From: an uncultured Paraprevotella sp.
GTDB lineage: Bacteria; Bacteroidota; Bacteroidia; Bacteroidales; Bacteroidaceae
Length of the DNA stretch: 64,000 nt
Reading direction: 5' to 3'
Assembly (NCBI GenBank): GCA_910586505.1
Contig: CAJUGV010000007.1
Coordinates: forward strand, 70,235 to 134,234
In this document: positions 18,408 to 27,002 of the stretch, in pieces
How positions within the stretch are numbered: the stretch's first letter is position 1
Layout: each line of letters starts with the position of its first letter
Notes under the pieces: generated by a model
Database searches by the model: none
What the model saw: only the letters and a program-made list of their open reading frames with translations
Told to the model about the DNA's origin: nothing
Made by a program: the position numbers and the translations under genes

Positions 18408-19313
18408 CTATCTCAGCCAGTTGTGTATCCTTTGCCGGATGGCATTCGACTCGCCCAGCAGCTGGATGAACTTCAATGCGGAATGTTTGCGGTAAGAATT
18501 CTTGAGCGTATGTACGCACCCCTCCATTTCATAATCCTTGATGTCCAGCGGGATGGCCTTCACTCCGGTCTCGTCATGGATGGTGGCGTCGGAAAGGATG
18601 GTCACCAGATTGCTTTGTTTGATAAGCTTCAGCAGGATGTTCACCTCGTTCAGTTCTATGCGCACTTTGAACTGATAGTCGCGCTTGGAAAATACGTGGT
18701 CGAATGTGTTGCGTGCCTGCAGGCCCTTTCCCGGCAAGGCGAACTCGTATTTTTCCAGTTCGCCGAGTGTCACTTTTTGTTGCCGGGCCAAAGCGTGGTC
18801 GGAGCGTACGATGGCCGATAGGTGATTGTCGAAAAGAATGTGTGATTCGATCTGTTCATAGCGTCGGGTGGGTTTGAAGGCCAGTACGAAGTCCACTTCG
18901 CGCCGCATGAGCATCTGCATCAGTTCCGTCATGGTTTTGTAGAAGATGTTCAGCTTCACCTTGGGATACAGTTTCATGAATGCCAGTACGGTTTCTGTCA
19001 GGATGGGGCTGAATGAGTAGGTCACGCCGATGTTCAGTGTGCCGGTAAGCAGCTGCTGAAGGTCGCGGATGTGTTCCTTGCATGTGTCTGCGCTGTAAAG
19101 CGTTTCCTGAGCATAGGGAAGAAGTTCGTGTCCGGCCTCCGTCAGCGTCACCTCATGGCTGTTGCGTTGAAAGAGTTGTATGTCCAGTTCGGTTTCCAGT
19201 TGCCGTATTTGTTGTGACAGTGTGCTTTGTGTGATGCAAAGACTTTGGGCTGCTTCCGAAAAGTTGAGCGTTTCCGCGGCCCTGACGAAATATCTGAGTT
19301 GGCGTAGTTCCAT
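18408..19313 (-). CDS. LysR-family transcriptional regulator
   Basis: 301 residues. Residues 1-60 form the winged helix-turn-helix (MELRQLRYFVRAAETLNFSE, then ITQSTLSQQIRQLETELD), the rest the periplasmic-binding-protein-like effector domain. I chose the ATG at 19311-19313 because it gives the canonical LysR start; the frame is open further upstream but that part overlaps the exporter gene. It follows the ThrE-like pair after 11 bases on the same strand, so it is probably the last gene of that operon and may control it. The resemblance is closest to CynR/CysB-type members rather than OxyR; there is no OxyR-like redox Cys pair. Confidence 0.9.
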   Translation of the reverse strand: MELRQLRYFVRAAETLNFSEAAQSLCITQSTLSQQIRQLETELDIQLFQRNSHEVTLTEAGHELLPYAQETLYSADTCKEHIRDLQQLLTGTLNIGVTYSFSPILTETVLAFMKLYPKVKLNIFYKTMTELMQMLMRREVDFVLAFKPTRRYEQIESHILFDNHLSAIVRSDHALARQQKVTLGELEKYEFALPGKGLQARNTFDHVFSKRDYQFKVRIELNEVNILLKLIKQSNLVTILSDATIHDETGVKAIPLDIKDYEMEGCVHTLKNSYRKHSALKFIQLLGESNAIRQRIHNWLR

Positions 19314-19324
19314 GAGTTTGAAGA

Positions 19325-19828
19325 TTAGCGGGTGGCTTTGAAGGATGTGTTCTTGAAGAGAAAGATAGGGATGGTGACGCCTGCCACCATGCTGAAGACG
19401 ATGAAGGCGCATGTCAGGCCGTTGTGGGCCAGCAAATAGAAATTGTGGTTGAACACGGCCTCTTCTCCATGGCTCAGGCAGAGTAACAGGGCTTCTATCG
19501 CGCGATAGGCGTACATGCCCGGAATCATGGGAAGAAGGGCGGGAAAGGAGAACGTCTCTGCCGGGCATACTGCCCTGTGGGCCAGGCATACGCTCAGTGT
19601 TCCGACTGCCAGGGCGGCGATGAAGCCGGCGTAGATCAGATTCATTTCCATATAGTCGTTGTGGGTCAGAACATAACGGATGGCGTGTCCGACAGCGGCG
19701 ATGAGGGCGCAGTATTTGTATGTCCGGCGCGGAGGATTGCTGATAGAGGCGAAACCGGCACCGGCCAGTGCCGCGAAGCCCGCGTCCTGAAGAACGGCAA
19801 TAAAATAGGATGTTGTGTTCATAACCAT
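19325..19828 (-). CDS. ThrE-like exporter, C-terminal half as separate protein
   Basis: 167 residues with five hydrophobic segments, matching the second domain (ThrE_2) of threonine/serine exporters; FPALLPMIPGMYAYRAIEA carries the family Pro-Gly motif. Start at 19828 (MVMNTTSYF) or 19822 (MNTTSYF); both overlap the end of the upstream gene by a few bases, a sign of coupling. In Corynebacterium ThrE the two domains are fused; here, as in many Bacteroidetes, they are two genes. Substrate is unproven. Confidence 0.85.
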   Translation of the reverse strand: MVMNTTSYFIAVLQDAGFAALAGAGFASISNPPRRTYKYCALIAAVGHAIRYVLTHNDYMEMNLIYAGFIAALAVGTLSVCLAHRAVCPAETFSFPALLPMIPGMYAYRAIEALLLCLSHGEEAVFNHNFYLLAHNGLTCAFIVFSMVAGVTIPIFLFKNTSFKATR

Positions 19829-20643
19829 TTGATATTCATTAGTAAGAGCGCGCTGCACAGGCCTGCCGAAAGACAGGTGGTCAGCACCATGGCATTCATG
19901 AAGCGGCTGAAAGAGCAGATGTAATGACCGTCCAGCAGGTCGCTTACGGAGTTGATATAGGGAATGCCCGGTATCAGGTAGAGCACGCTGGTGCTGAGGG
20001 CCGTTTCGGGCGTGTCGCTCAGATCGAACACGAGGCCTGCCGCACTGATGACGGCGGAGAAGAAGGCACAGCAGAAGAAGGTGAGGCGTATGTCTCGTCC
20101 GTCCTCCAGCATGTTCTGTTTCAGCCTGTATCCGGCTGCCGTTCCTGCCAGAACGATAAGCATGGCGGCAAAATCGCCTCCGAACAGGCGGCAGAAAGAC
20201 ATATTGGCCAATGAGACCAGCGCCCATACCGTCCAGGGACGGGCCGGAGGAGTCCGGATGATCTCATCAAGACTCCGGTATGCTTCTTCAAATCCTTTTT
20301 TGCCGTCGGCTATTTCCCAGCTCAGCTTGCTCAGCAGGGAGTTGATGCGGAAACTGATACCGGCGGCGTGCAGCCGGGTGTTGGTGCTGTATGAGTGTTG
20401 CCGGTTCTTGTCCCATACGGTCATGTGGATATGCGAGGGCAGAATGGTCATCTCCTGTATCATGTTCCATTTTTCGGCCATGCGTTGCACATTCTTCTCG
20501 ATGCGGATACACGTGGCGCCGCAGCCCAGAAGCCATGCGGCATAGTCGGACAGAAACATACAGGCTGCTTTCGGCGTGGCGGGCATGTCGCATTTTGTGT
20601 CCGGTCCCGGGTTATTGTTCGTCGTTTTCATCATACTCGTCAT
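19819..20643 (-). CDS. ThrE-like exporter, N-terminal half (DUF1212-type)
   Basis: Up to 274 residues. The N-terminal 120 residues are soluble and contain the family region LGCGATCIRIEKNVQRMAEKWN; the remainder has about five membrane helices with the conserved YLIPGIPYINSVSDLLDGHY. It should pair with the product of the next gene to form one transporter, probably for threonine/serine or other small hydrophilic molecules. ATG codons at 20643, 20634 and 20631 are all possible; each overlaps the end of the small gene upstream. The overlaps on both sides indicate a tightly coupled operon. Confidence 0.85.
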   Translation of the reverse strand: MTSMMKTTNNNPGPDTKCDMPATPKAACMFLSDYAAWLLGCGATCIRIEKNVQRMAEKWNMIQEMTILPSHIHMTVWDKNRQHSYSTNTRLHAAGISFRINSLLSKLSWEIADGKKGFEEAYRSLDEIIRTPPARPWTVWALVSLANMSFCRLFGGDFAAMLIVLAGTAAGYRLKQNMLEDGRDIRLTFFCCAFFSAVISAAGLVFDLSDTPETALSTSVLYLIPGIPYINSVSDLLDGHYICSFSRFMNAMVLTTCLSAGLCSALLLMNIKWL

Positions 20644-20779
20644 AAAGCGTTTCCTCGTGTTCCATTTCGAATACTTTGTAGTGTCCGGTTTCGCGACGCA
20701 TTTTCCGGATGCTTCTGAAGATGAAGCCCAAAAATAAGTATCCTGTCGTTAATATCCAAATGGCAGTCTGACTATTCAT
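20612..20779 (-). CDS. Small single-pass membrane protein
   Basis: 55 residues starting at the ATG at 20777-20779: one hydrophobic helix (about 5-23, AIWILTTGYLFLGFIF), a basic patch (RSIRKMRRE), then an acidic tail (EETLYDEYDENDEQ). It is the first gene of the ThrE-like operon and overlaps the next gene. A -7 element 23 bases upstream of this ATG decides the start. Possibly an accessory or stabilising subunit of the exporter; that is a guess from position. Confidence 0.65.
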   Translation of the reverse strand: MNSQTAIWILTTGYLFLGFIFRSIRKMRRETGHYKVFEMEHEETLYDEYDENDEQ

Positions 20780-20801
20780 TTCCTTTTTGTTTTTGTGGGT
20801 G

Positions 20802-20809
20802 CAAAAATA
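20802..20809 (-). promoter_or_regulatory. -7 promoter element of the ThrE-like operon
   Basis: TATTTTTG on the minus strand, exact TAnnTTTG match, directly upstream of the 55-residue gene. Confidence 0.6.
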
Positions 20810-20944
20810 GGCGGTTTCCTTTGTTTCATGAAGTATCCGTTGGCGGAAGTTTCGATTGTGGCTATCGTTATTTCCGTGTACCGGCATTTGTCTTTTGCCG
20901 GTATAAAAAGCGGCCGGCATAGTGGTGATGCGCCGGAAAAAGCG

Positions 20945-20952
20945 TAATTTTG
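20945..20952 (+). promoter_or_regulatory. -7 promoter element of mazG
   Basis: TAATTTTG, exact consensus, 21 bases before the ATG at 20974. It overlaps an in-frame upstream TTG start (20950) and so excludes it. Confidence 0.6.
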
Positions 20953-20973
20953 CAACATAAACAGTATTTTAAT

Positions 20974-21783
20974 ATGCATACGAGAGAAGAGAAGTTGGAG
21001 GCATTCGGGCGTTTCCTCGACGTGCTTGACACATTGCGCGAGAAATGTCCGTGGGACAGGAAGCAGACCAACGAAAGTCTGCGTCCCAACACTATAGAAG
21101 AGACTTTTGAGTTGTGCGACGCCCTGATGAAAGGCGACCGTGCCAATATTTGCAAAGAACTGGGAGATGTATTGCTGCATGTGTGTTTCTATGCCAAAAT
21201 TGCCAGCGAGACGGATGATTTTGACATAGCCGATGTGTGCGACAAGCTCACGGAAAAACTGATTTTCAGGCATCCGCATGTGTACGGCGGGGCGGAGGCC
21301 GATACGGCCGGACAGGTAAGCCGGAATTGGGAACAGATCAAACTGAAGGAAAAAGATGGCAACAAGAGCGTGCTGGGCGGTGTGCCGGATGCCCTGCCTT
21401 CGCTTATCAAGGCCTATCGCATTCAGGACAAGGCACGCAACGTGGGCTTTGACTGGGAAAAGAAGGAGGACGTGTGGGAGAAAGTCAGGGAGGAGTTGAA
21501 CGAGTTACAGACCGAACTGGACCGGGGAGACAAGGAGAGGTCCACTGACGAGTTCGGCGATTTCCTGTTCAGCATCATCAATGCCGGCCGGCTTTATCAT
21601 CTCAATCCGGACAATGCGCTGGAGCGCACCAACCGTAAGTTTATCCGCCGGTTCAATTATGTGGAGCAGCATTCCCTGCGTCTGGGAAAGTCGTTGAAAG
21701 ATATGACGCTCGGTGAAATGGATGCGCTCTGGAACGAGGCGAAGAAAATGGAGCGGGATGAAGATGTCGTGATTCCGGATTAA
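20974..21783 (+). CDS. mazG: Nucleoside triphosphate pyrophosphohydrolase
   Basis: Hydrolyses nucleoside triphosphates to monophosphates and pyrophosphate, clearing abnormal nucleotides. 269 residues with two MazG domains. The first has LREKCPWDRKQT, the metal-binding EETFELCDAL and KELGDVLLHVCFYA; the second has REELNELQTEL and DEFGDFLFSIIN (E-x2-E ... E-x2-D in both). This is the housekeeping E. coli-like two-domain form. The ATG at 20974 (MHTREEKLEAF) fits the family and the promoter position. Monocistronic, with a strong terminator. Confidence 0.95.
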   Translation: MHTREEKLEAFGRFLDVLDTLREKCPWDRKQTNESLRPNTIEETFELCDALMKGDRANICKELGDVLLHVCFYAKIASETDDFDIADVCDKLTEKLIFRHPHVYGGAEADTAGQVSRNWEQIKLKEKDGNKSVLGGVPDALPSLIKAYRIQDKARNVGFDWEKKEDVWEKVREELNELQTELDRGDKERSTDEFGDFLFSIINAGRLYHLNPDNALERTNRKFIRRFNYVEQHSLRLGKSLKDMTLGEMDALWNEAKKMERDEDVVIPD

Positions 21784-21832
21784 GAGGACGGGATAAATCA
21801 GTCGGCTGTCTGTCAGTGTCTTAGGCGGATGA

Positions 21833-21876
21833 AAAAATCATGCGGAGTAAAATGAAAAATACTCCGCATGATTTTT
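21833..21876. terminator. Two-way terminator between mazG and the SLC13 gene
   Basis: Perfect 17-base stem (21833-21849 with 21860-21876) whose arms begin and end with A and T runs, so it works in both directions for the two convergent genes. Confidence 0.85.
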
Positions 21877-21961
21877 ATTTTTCTTCCTCATGAAAATTTC
21901 ACGTGGTCCGCAACGTTTTGCAAAGTCGTTCCCGCATCCCTGAAATGTAATGTAAACGGAT

Positions 21962-23824
21962 TTAGAATGGGAAGAGTAGGGGCAGTATGAATATCATGAC
22001 GATACCCATGATGATTTGCAACGGAAGTCCCACCTTGATGTAATCCGTAAAGGTGTATTGCCCGGCTGGCATCACCAGAGCATTGGGTGGGGTGGAGAAG
22101 GGAGAAGCAAAACACATGCTGGCTCCGAGGGTCACGGCAAAGAGGAAGGGAACAGGGTTCACTCCCGTCTGCAGGGCGCTTTGCAGGGCGATGGGAGCCA
22201 TCAGCACGGCCGTGGCCGTGTTGCTGATGAACATGGTCATGAGCGAGGTGGTGAAGTAGATGCCGGCCATGAGAGCCATAGGGCCGAAACTTCCCAGACC
22301 GTTTACAAGACCCGTGGAGATGAACTCGGCGGCGCCGGTTTTCTCCAGTGCCGACGACATGGGAAGCATGGCGGCGATGAGCACGATACTCTCCCAGTTG
22401 ATGGTTTTATAGGCGGCCTCCACGTTGCGGAAACATCCGGTCAGCACCATCAGCAAGCCGGCAATGATGACGGCTGTGACGGGGGCCACGGGGATGAAGT
22501 CGAACACCATCATTCCCACCATAAGTAGCATGATGGCGGCGGCCAGCGGGGCTTTGTAGTCTAATGTGACTTTGGCCGCCTCGTCGAGCGGCTCGCCCAG
22601 CACCACCCAGTCTTCGTCTTCCCGGCTCAGGCGCGAGATGTCGCTCCAGGTGCCTTGAATGAGCAATACGTCGCCCGTGTGGATGCGGGTGTCGCCCAAG
22701 TCTTGCAGCAGATATTCCTTCTTCCTGCGTATACCCAGCACGTTGACATTGAATTTGTCGCGGAAGCCGATTTCCTTGATGGTATGGTTCACGATTCTCG
22801 AAGCTGGCATCAGTACGATTTCCGCTATCCCGATGTCGTAGAAATCCAGTGCGCTGTCTGCGCGTGTGTCCTCCGTACTGCTGCTGTCCAGCAGCTCCAG
22901 GCGGTGTTCGGCGGCCCATACGCTCACTTGTCCGAAATCGCCTTTTACATAGAGGATGTCTTCTGTCTGCAATACCGTATTCGGTTCGGCCAGTTTTTGT
23001 GTGACCGTTTTCAGAAAACGGTGCTGCGATGTTTGTCCCCGTCTCACTTCCTGAATGTTCAGGCCGTAACGGCGGCGTATGTCAAGTTCTGCTATCGTTC
23101 TCCCTTTCAGCACCGAGTGGCCTGGAACTTTCAGTCGGAACAGGTTGTCCGACAGGCCGTATTCCTTGACCAGTTCCTTGAGCGACTTGCCCGTGTGCTT
23201 GTCCGTATGCTTGTTTGTTTCTTGCTTGGAAAGGAATATTTTGCTGAGCGGGAGCAGTACGATGGTGCCCGTGGCCACGCAGATGAGTCCTACGGGGAGG
23301 AAAGAAAAGAAAGAGAGGCCCTGAAAGCCCGCGCCCGTCAGTGTGTTCTGGATCACAAGGTTGGGAGGGGTTCCGATGAGGGTCATCATACCTCCCATGC
23401 TGCTGGCAAAGGCCAGGGGCATGAGCAGCCTCCGGGCATTCATGCCTGAGTTGGAAGCAGCCAGACTGACCACGATGGGGAGCATCAGGGCCACGGTTCC
23501 GGTGTTGCTTACGAAAGCGCCGATGGCCGAGGTGACGGCCATGATGAGTATGAACAGGCCGAGTTCACTGTTTCCCGCCAGTTTCAGAATGCGCGAACTG
23601 AGCATTTTGGCCAGTCCGGTCTGGAAAATAGCCCCTCCTACCACGAACAGGCCTATCATCATGATGACCACTGGGTTGGAGAATCCGGCCAATGCCTCTT
23701 CGGGAGTGAGTATTTGAAAAATGAGCAGGGCCGCGAGGGCGCATAACGCCACGATGTCGGAGCGTACCTTTCCGCTAACAAAGAAGACGGCGGATAGAAC
23801 CAGGATGCAGATGGTGGTCAGCAT
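21962..23824 (-). CDS. SLC13/DASS-family transporter with two RCK_C (TrkA-C) domains
   Basis: 620 residues from the ATG at 23822-23824. Two blocks of membrane helices (about 1-190 and 400-620) flank a soluble middle with two TrkA-C-like domains; the second reads VLMPASRIVNHTIKEIGF and later TGDVLLIQG. Each membrane block has the family motif with a conserved Asn-Thr: SNTGTVALMLPI and SNTATAVLMAPI, together with IGTPPN and STPPNALV. Such proteins carry divalent anions (dicarboxylates or sulfate) with sodium; the TrkA-C domains probably sense ligands. Longer starts up to 23965 would add a non-family leader. Confidence 0.92.
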   Translation of the reverse strand: MLTTICILVLSAVFFVSGKVRSDIVALCALAALLIFQILTPEEALAGFSNPVVIMMIGLFVVGGAIFQTGLAKMLSSRILKLAGNSELGLFILIMAVTSAIGAFVSNTGTVALMLPIVVSLAASNSGMNARRLLMPLAFASSMGGMMTLIGTPPNLVIQNTLTGAGFQGLSFFSFLPVGLICVATGTIVLLPLSKIFLSKQETNKHTDKHTGKSLKELVKEYGLSDNLFRLKVPGHSVLKGRTIAELDIRRRYGLNIQEVRRGQTSQHRFLKTVTQKLAEPNTVLQTEDILYVKGDFGQVSVWAAEHRLELLDSSSTEDTRADSALDFYDIGIAEIVLMPASRIVNHTIKEIGFRDKFNVNVLGIRRKKEYLLQDLGDTRIHTGDVLLIQGTWSDISRLSREDEDWVVLGEPLDEAAKVTLDYKAPLAAAIMLLMVGMMVFDFIPVAPVTAVIIAGLLMVLTGCFRNVEAAYKTINWESIVLIAAMLPMSSALEKTGAAEFISTGLVNGLGSFGPMALMAGIYFTTSLMTMFISNTATAVLMAPIALQSALQTGVNPVPFLFAVTLGASMCFASPFSTPPNALVMPAGQYTFTDYIKVGLPLQIIMGIVMIFILPLLFPF

Positions 23825-23968
23825 AAGACGGAATGTGTTGTTTTTTGTTCTGAAATTCTCCGTAAAGTTACAAAGATTAATCATTCGCACAGGTCGTCCG
23901 ATTGCTTTTTTTATGTATTCTTTAGAAATACAAAAGGATAAAAAAAGCATTGCCAAAAAAGGCAATGC

Positions 23969-24430
23969 TTACTTCCTCCGGGGCTTTTCCGGCCTATGGC
24001 TGAATTTTTGCAGCATGTGGCGGTGGAATTTGTCTTCGGCCTTGATGGCGTTGTGCACCTTGCGTGCCGGAATGGCTTTGCACATCTTCTTGTAGTAGAC
24101 CTCTTCCAGTTCTGCTGATTCAACCTTGAGCTTGTTGATTTCCTTGATGAGGTTGTAGTAGTCCTTGTCTGAGGCTCCGGCCGGAAGTTTTCGTCTCTTG
24201 AGCTCGTTTATCTGCCAGTTGATGCCCCTTTGTTTCTCATGTAATTCATGGAATATCGGAAAGAATGCTGTTGTTTCCGTTGGTGTCAGGCAGGCTTCAC
24301 GGGCGATGAAACTTTCCAGATGCTTGGCAAATTTTTTGGGTGAGAACGGGCCGCCGGAAGGTTGTGCCACGACAGTCAGACAAGAGAGTGCCAATAACAG
24401 CACTATTAGCGGTATTGTTTTCTTTTTCAT
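23969..24430 (-). CDS. Secreted Spy/CpxP-like helical protein
   Basis: 153 residues, signal peptide 1-22 (ending VVAQ), then a highly charged helical chain with paired segments (SFIAREACLTPTETTAFFPI and NLIKEINKLKVESAELEEVY) and a basic tail RPEKPRRK. The LTPTE-type segment followed by a long helix recalls the periplasmic chaperone Spy and the sensor CpxP. It is the third gene of a unit with an ECF sigma factor and an anti-sigma-like protein, so it may be a target or a stress sensor of that system. Similarity is by pattern, not by a firm motif. Confidence 0.7.
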   Translation of the reverse strand: MKKKTIPLIVLLLALSCLTVVAQPSGGPFSPKKFAKHLESFIAREACLTPTETTAFFPIFHELHEKQRGINWQINELKRRKLPAGASDKDYYNLIKEINKLKVESAELEEVYYKKMCKAIPARKVHNAIKAEDKFHRHMLQKFSHRPEKPRRK

Positions 24431-24449
24431 GAGTCTTATTTTCTGAGAG

Positions 24450-24827
24450 TTAGTGAATGTCGGTCAGATACTGGGCTATTTCGTGGTTGCTCACCATGGC
24501 ATAGTCCAACACGTCGTCCATGTAGAAATCTTCGGTTTCCGTGTCATGTGCAGCGATGTGGGCCGGAGGGTCGAATGACGTATGTATGGTGTGCCGGAAA
24601 CAATATGTACCGAGTAACGCAGCGCCGCATATGGCTGCGGCAATGGCATATCTCATGAAGCGGAGACGGCTCGCTTTTCTCGGCATGATGGCGGATAAAG
24701 AGTTCGTCTCTTTTTCCGGCAATCGGTCCATCAGGTCGGAAGCAAACTGCCCGAAGTAGCCTTCCGGAACCCTGAACGGATTGCCGGTGCCGTAATTTTT
24801 TCGGATAAAATCTTCTTCTTTCTTCAT
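24450..24827 (-). CDS. Short membrane protein, probable anti-sigma factor
   Basis: 125 residues from the ATG at 24825-24827. An N-terminal cytoplasmic part with the Bacteroidetes-typical NPFRVPEGYFGQF, one membrane helix (about 55-75, YAIAAAICGAALLGTYCF) and a periplasmic acidic tail (DTETEDFYMDDVLDYAMV). It lies 46 bases after the ECF sigma gene and 19 bases before the Spy-like gene. Position and topology fit an anti-sigma factor, although the zinc-finger motif of the ZAS class is absent. Confidence 0.7.
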   Translation of the reverse strand: MKKEEDFIRKNYGTGNPFRVPEGYFGQFASDLMDRLPEKETNSLSAIMPRKASRLRFMRYAIAAAICGAALLGTYCFRHTIHTSFDPPAHIAAHDTETEDFYMDDVLDYAMVSNHEIAQYLTDIH

Positions 24828-24873
24828 TCGTATGACGTTCTTTGTTGGTTTGACGGTCAGTGCTTGAAAAGGT

Positions 24874-25419
24874 TTAATCGCGTAAATTAAAAAATTCATA
24901 TATTTTTTTGACGGCATGATGGTAGGAGGCTTTCAGCGCGCCTACGCTCGTGTCCAGGATGCGGCTCATCTCTTCGTATTTCATTTCTTCGTAATACTTC
25001 ATCTGGAACACGATTCGCTGTTTGTCCGGTAGGGTGGAGATGGCTTCCTGTAACTGTAGTTCTGTTTCATCTCCGTCAAAATACTCATCGGCTGTCAGCA
25101 GGGCGGTTACGGAAGGAGGTGCTTCGTCCAGGGTAGGCATGTCTCTTCGGCGTTGTAGGAAGTTCAGGGTTTCATTGGTGGCGATGCGGTAGAGCCATGT
25201 GCTCAGACGTGCCTCGCCTCGGAAACTGTCGAGGTTGAGCCAGGCCTTGATAAAGGTGTTCTGAAGGATGTCGTTGGTGTCGTCATGACTGTAGACCATG
25301 CGGCGTATCTGCCTGTATAGCGGTTGGCTGTACAGGTTTACCAACCGTTCGAATGCCTGACGTTGCAGTCCGGATTGGGTCAGTTGGCGGATAAGTATCG
25401 TTTCGTCCGTGGGATTCAT
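24874..25419 (-). CDS. ECF-family RNA polymerase sigma factor
   Basis: 181 residues. Region 2 with NDILQNTFIKAWLNLDSFRG and the -10-binding STWLYRIATNETLNFLQRRR; region 4 with TLPDKQRIVFQMKYYEEMKY and ILDTSVGALKASYHHAVKKI. No region 1 or 3, as usual for ECF sigma factors. It heads a three-gene unit with a membrane protein and a Spy-like secreted protein, which suggests an envelope-stress circuit. The family is clear; the stimulus is not known. Confidence 0.92.
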   Translation of the reverse strand: MNPTDETILIRQLTQSGLQRQAFERLVNLYSQPLYRQIRRMVYSHDDTNDILQNTFIKAWLNLDSFRGEARLSTWLYRIATNETLNFLQRRRDMPTLDEAPPSVTALLTADEYFDGDETELQLQEAISTLPDKQRIVFQMKYYEEMKYEEMSRILDTSVGALKASYHHAVKKIYEFFNLRD

Positions 25420-25467
25420 GCCTGGATGGGCGTTAATAATGATAGGACAGTCGGTAAGGGCAATGGT

Positions 25468-26994
25468 TTAAAAGGATTCCAGTTTTTTGAGCAAAATTTC
25501 ATCGTAGCCGTACGGATCAGGGTGTTCTTCCCATTCGCCGTCTTTTTTCGGGCATAGAGTCCGGTATTCGATGAATACCGGAATGGTGGGCTTCAGACGA
25601 AGAAATTCGGTTTTGATATCCTCCTCTTCCTTTTTTTTCTGAGGAGCCGGTTCATTCAGCAGAGGAAGGCCGATGGCTTTCCTTAGTTTGTTCACTGTTT
25701 TCTCGTCTGGTTCTTCTAGCAGAAACACGGCTAGTTCCAGCGGTTTTTCCACTCGGATACATCCGTGGCTGATGGCTCTGTCTTTTCTTTTGAAAGCCTG
25801 TTTGTTGTTGGTGTCATGCAGATAAATGGAGAAGTTATTGGGAAATCTGAAGATCAGACGGCCCAGGGAATTTCCCTCTCCATTGTCTTGGCGTATGCGG
25901 TAGTCTCCGCTAAGCAGCATGGATGCGGAAACTTTCTCGGGAGACAGTTCCTTACCGGATTCTTTATCCAGGATCCGGTAACGGTTACGTGCGAAATAGG
26001 CGGCGTCTCCCGCATGCCGCGGTGCTATCTCTTTCTTGATGATGCTGAAGGGAATGTTCCAGTAAGGATTCATGTCAATCCGTTCTATTCGGCTGTGGAG
26101 CAGGGGTGTTTTGTTCTTCCGGCTGCCGTAACATATCTTCATGTACAGGCTGTCTTGTGTTTCTTCATTGATAGCCTGTAGAGTGGCTCCGGCCAGATTC
26201 ACACGGATGTGCTTTCGATGTTGCGTATATGTGGGCCGCCAGCGGCTGCGTTCTATATTGGCAACGATCTTCCGTCGCAGCGAGGAATCTTGTGTCTGGT
26301 TGTACAGTGCTGTAAGCTGACGGTATAAGGGGGCGTCAGGCTCGGTGTCTTTTAGGAATGAAGAAAGCGTATTTTGATTCAGGCATGCTAATGAACGGCT
26401 GATGAAATCTTCGTTCGCCTGTTCCAAATCCACATCGAAAAGTTTAATGAAAGGGGATTTGGGGGTGATATCGGCCTTTTCCAGCCGGTTGAAAACGATG
26501 CCGGGCTTCACGTATCCGAAGCGTTGTCCGCATACGTATCTCAGATAAGCTTCTGTCAGCAAATACTCGGTACGGCCGAAGACGGTATTGATATCATGCA
26601 GATGATCGAAATCCAGTTGACGGATGCGTCGCAGGTTTTCTTCCAGTTCTGCTATGTGAAATACTTCCGCATGCAGTCCGATGGGCCGTGTTTCTTTGAT
26701 ATGCGCCAGCAGGGTGTCGGCTTTGTTGTCTACCCCTTGGCGGGTAATCCATAGGAATGGTGCTTCCGAGGCATAGTAGCCGTGCGTAAACTCATCTGCA
26801 TACATCCTGACCGTTCCTCGGCGCAGACGGTCAATGACAGACCGTATTCGTCGGTGAGACAGACTGTATTCCTTTTTACTCCAGGCTGCAACATTGTCGA
26901 AGTGGATGTGTGTGGAGGATTTTTCTTTTCTTTCATGACACGAAAAAAAAGTGGCACAAAAGAACGTGACACAAAGAAGACTGACAAATCTCAT
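25468..26994 (-). CDS. L,D-transpeptidase lipoprotein (YcbB-like)
   Basis: Forms 3-3 peptide cross-links or attaches proteins to peptidoglycan. 508 residues; lipobox TFFSC near residue 19. A long scaffold domain comes first (about 40-270), then the YkuD catalytic domain with SHGCIRVEKP, where H410 and C412 are the catalytic pair. The order scaffold-YkuD is that of the large YcbB (LdtD) type. The C-terminus has a Lys/Glu-rich segment and the extension FIEYRTLCPKKDGEW, also usual in large members. It begins 8 bases after the small sorting-domain gene, hence the same operon. Confidence 0.93.
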   Translation of the reverse strand: MRFVSLLCVTFFCATFFSCHERKEKSSTHIHFDNVAAWSKKEYSLSHRRIRSVIDRLRRGTVRMYADEFTHGYYASEAPFLWITRQGVDNKADTLLAHIKETRPIGLHAEVFHIAELEENLRRIRQLDFDHLHDINTVFGRTEYLLTEAYLRYVCGQRFGYVKPGIVFNRLEKADITPKSPFIKLFDVDLEQANEDFISRSLACLNQNTLSSFLKDTEPDAPLYRQLTALYNQTQDSSLRRKIVANIERSRWRPTYTQHRKHIRVNLAGATLQAINEETQDSLYMKICYGSRKNKTPLLHSRIERIDMNPYWNIPFSIIKKEIAPRHAGDAAYFARNRYRILDKESGKELSPEKVSASMLLSGDYRIRQDNGEGNSLGRLIFRFPNNFSIYLHDTNNKQAFKRKDRAISHGCIRVEKPLELAVFLLEEPDEKTVNKLRKAIGLPLLNEPAPQKKKEEEDIKTEFLRLKPTIPVFIEYRTLCPKKDGEWEEHPDPYGYDEILLKKLESF

Positions 26995-27002
26995 TGCTTG
27001 GG

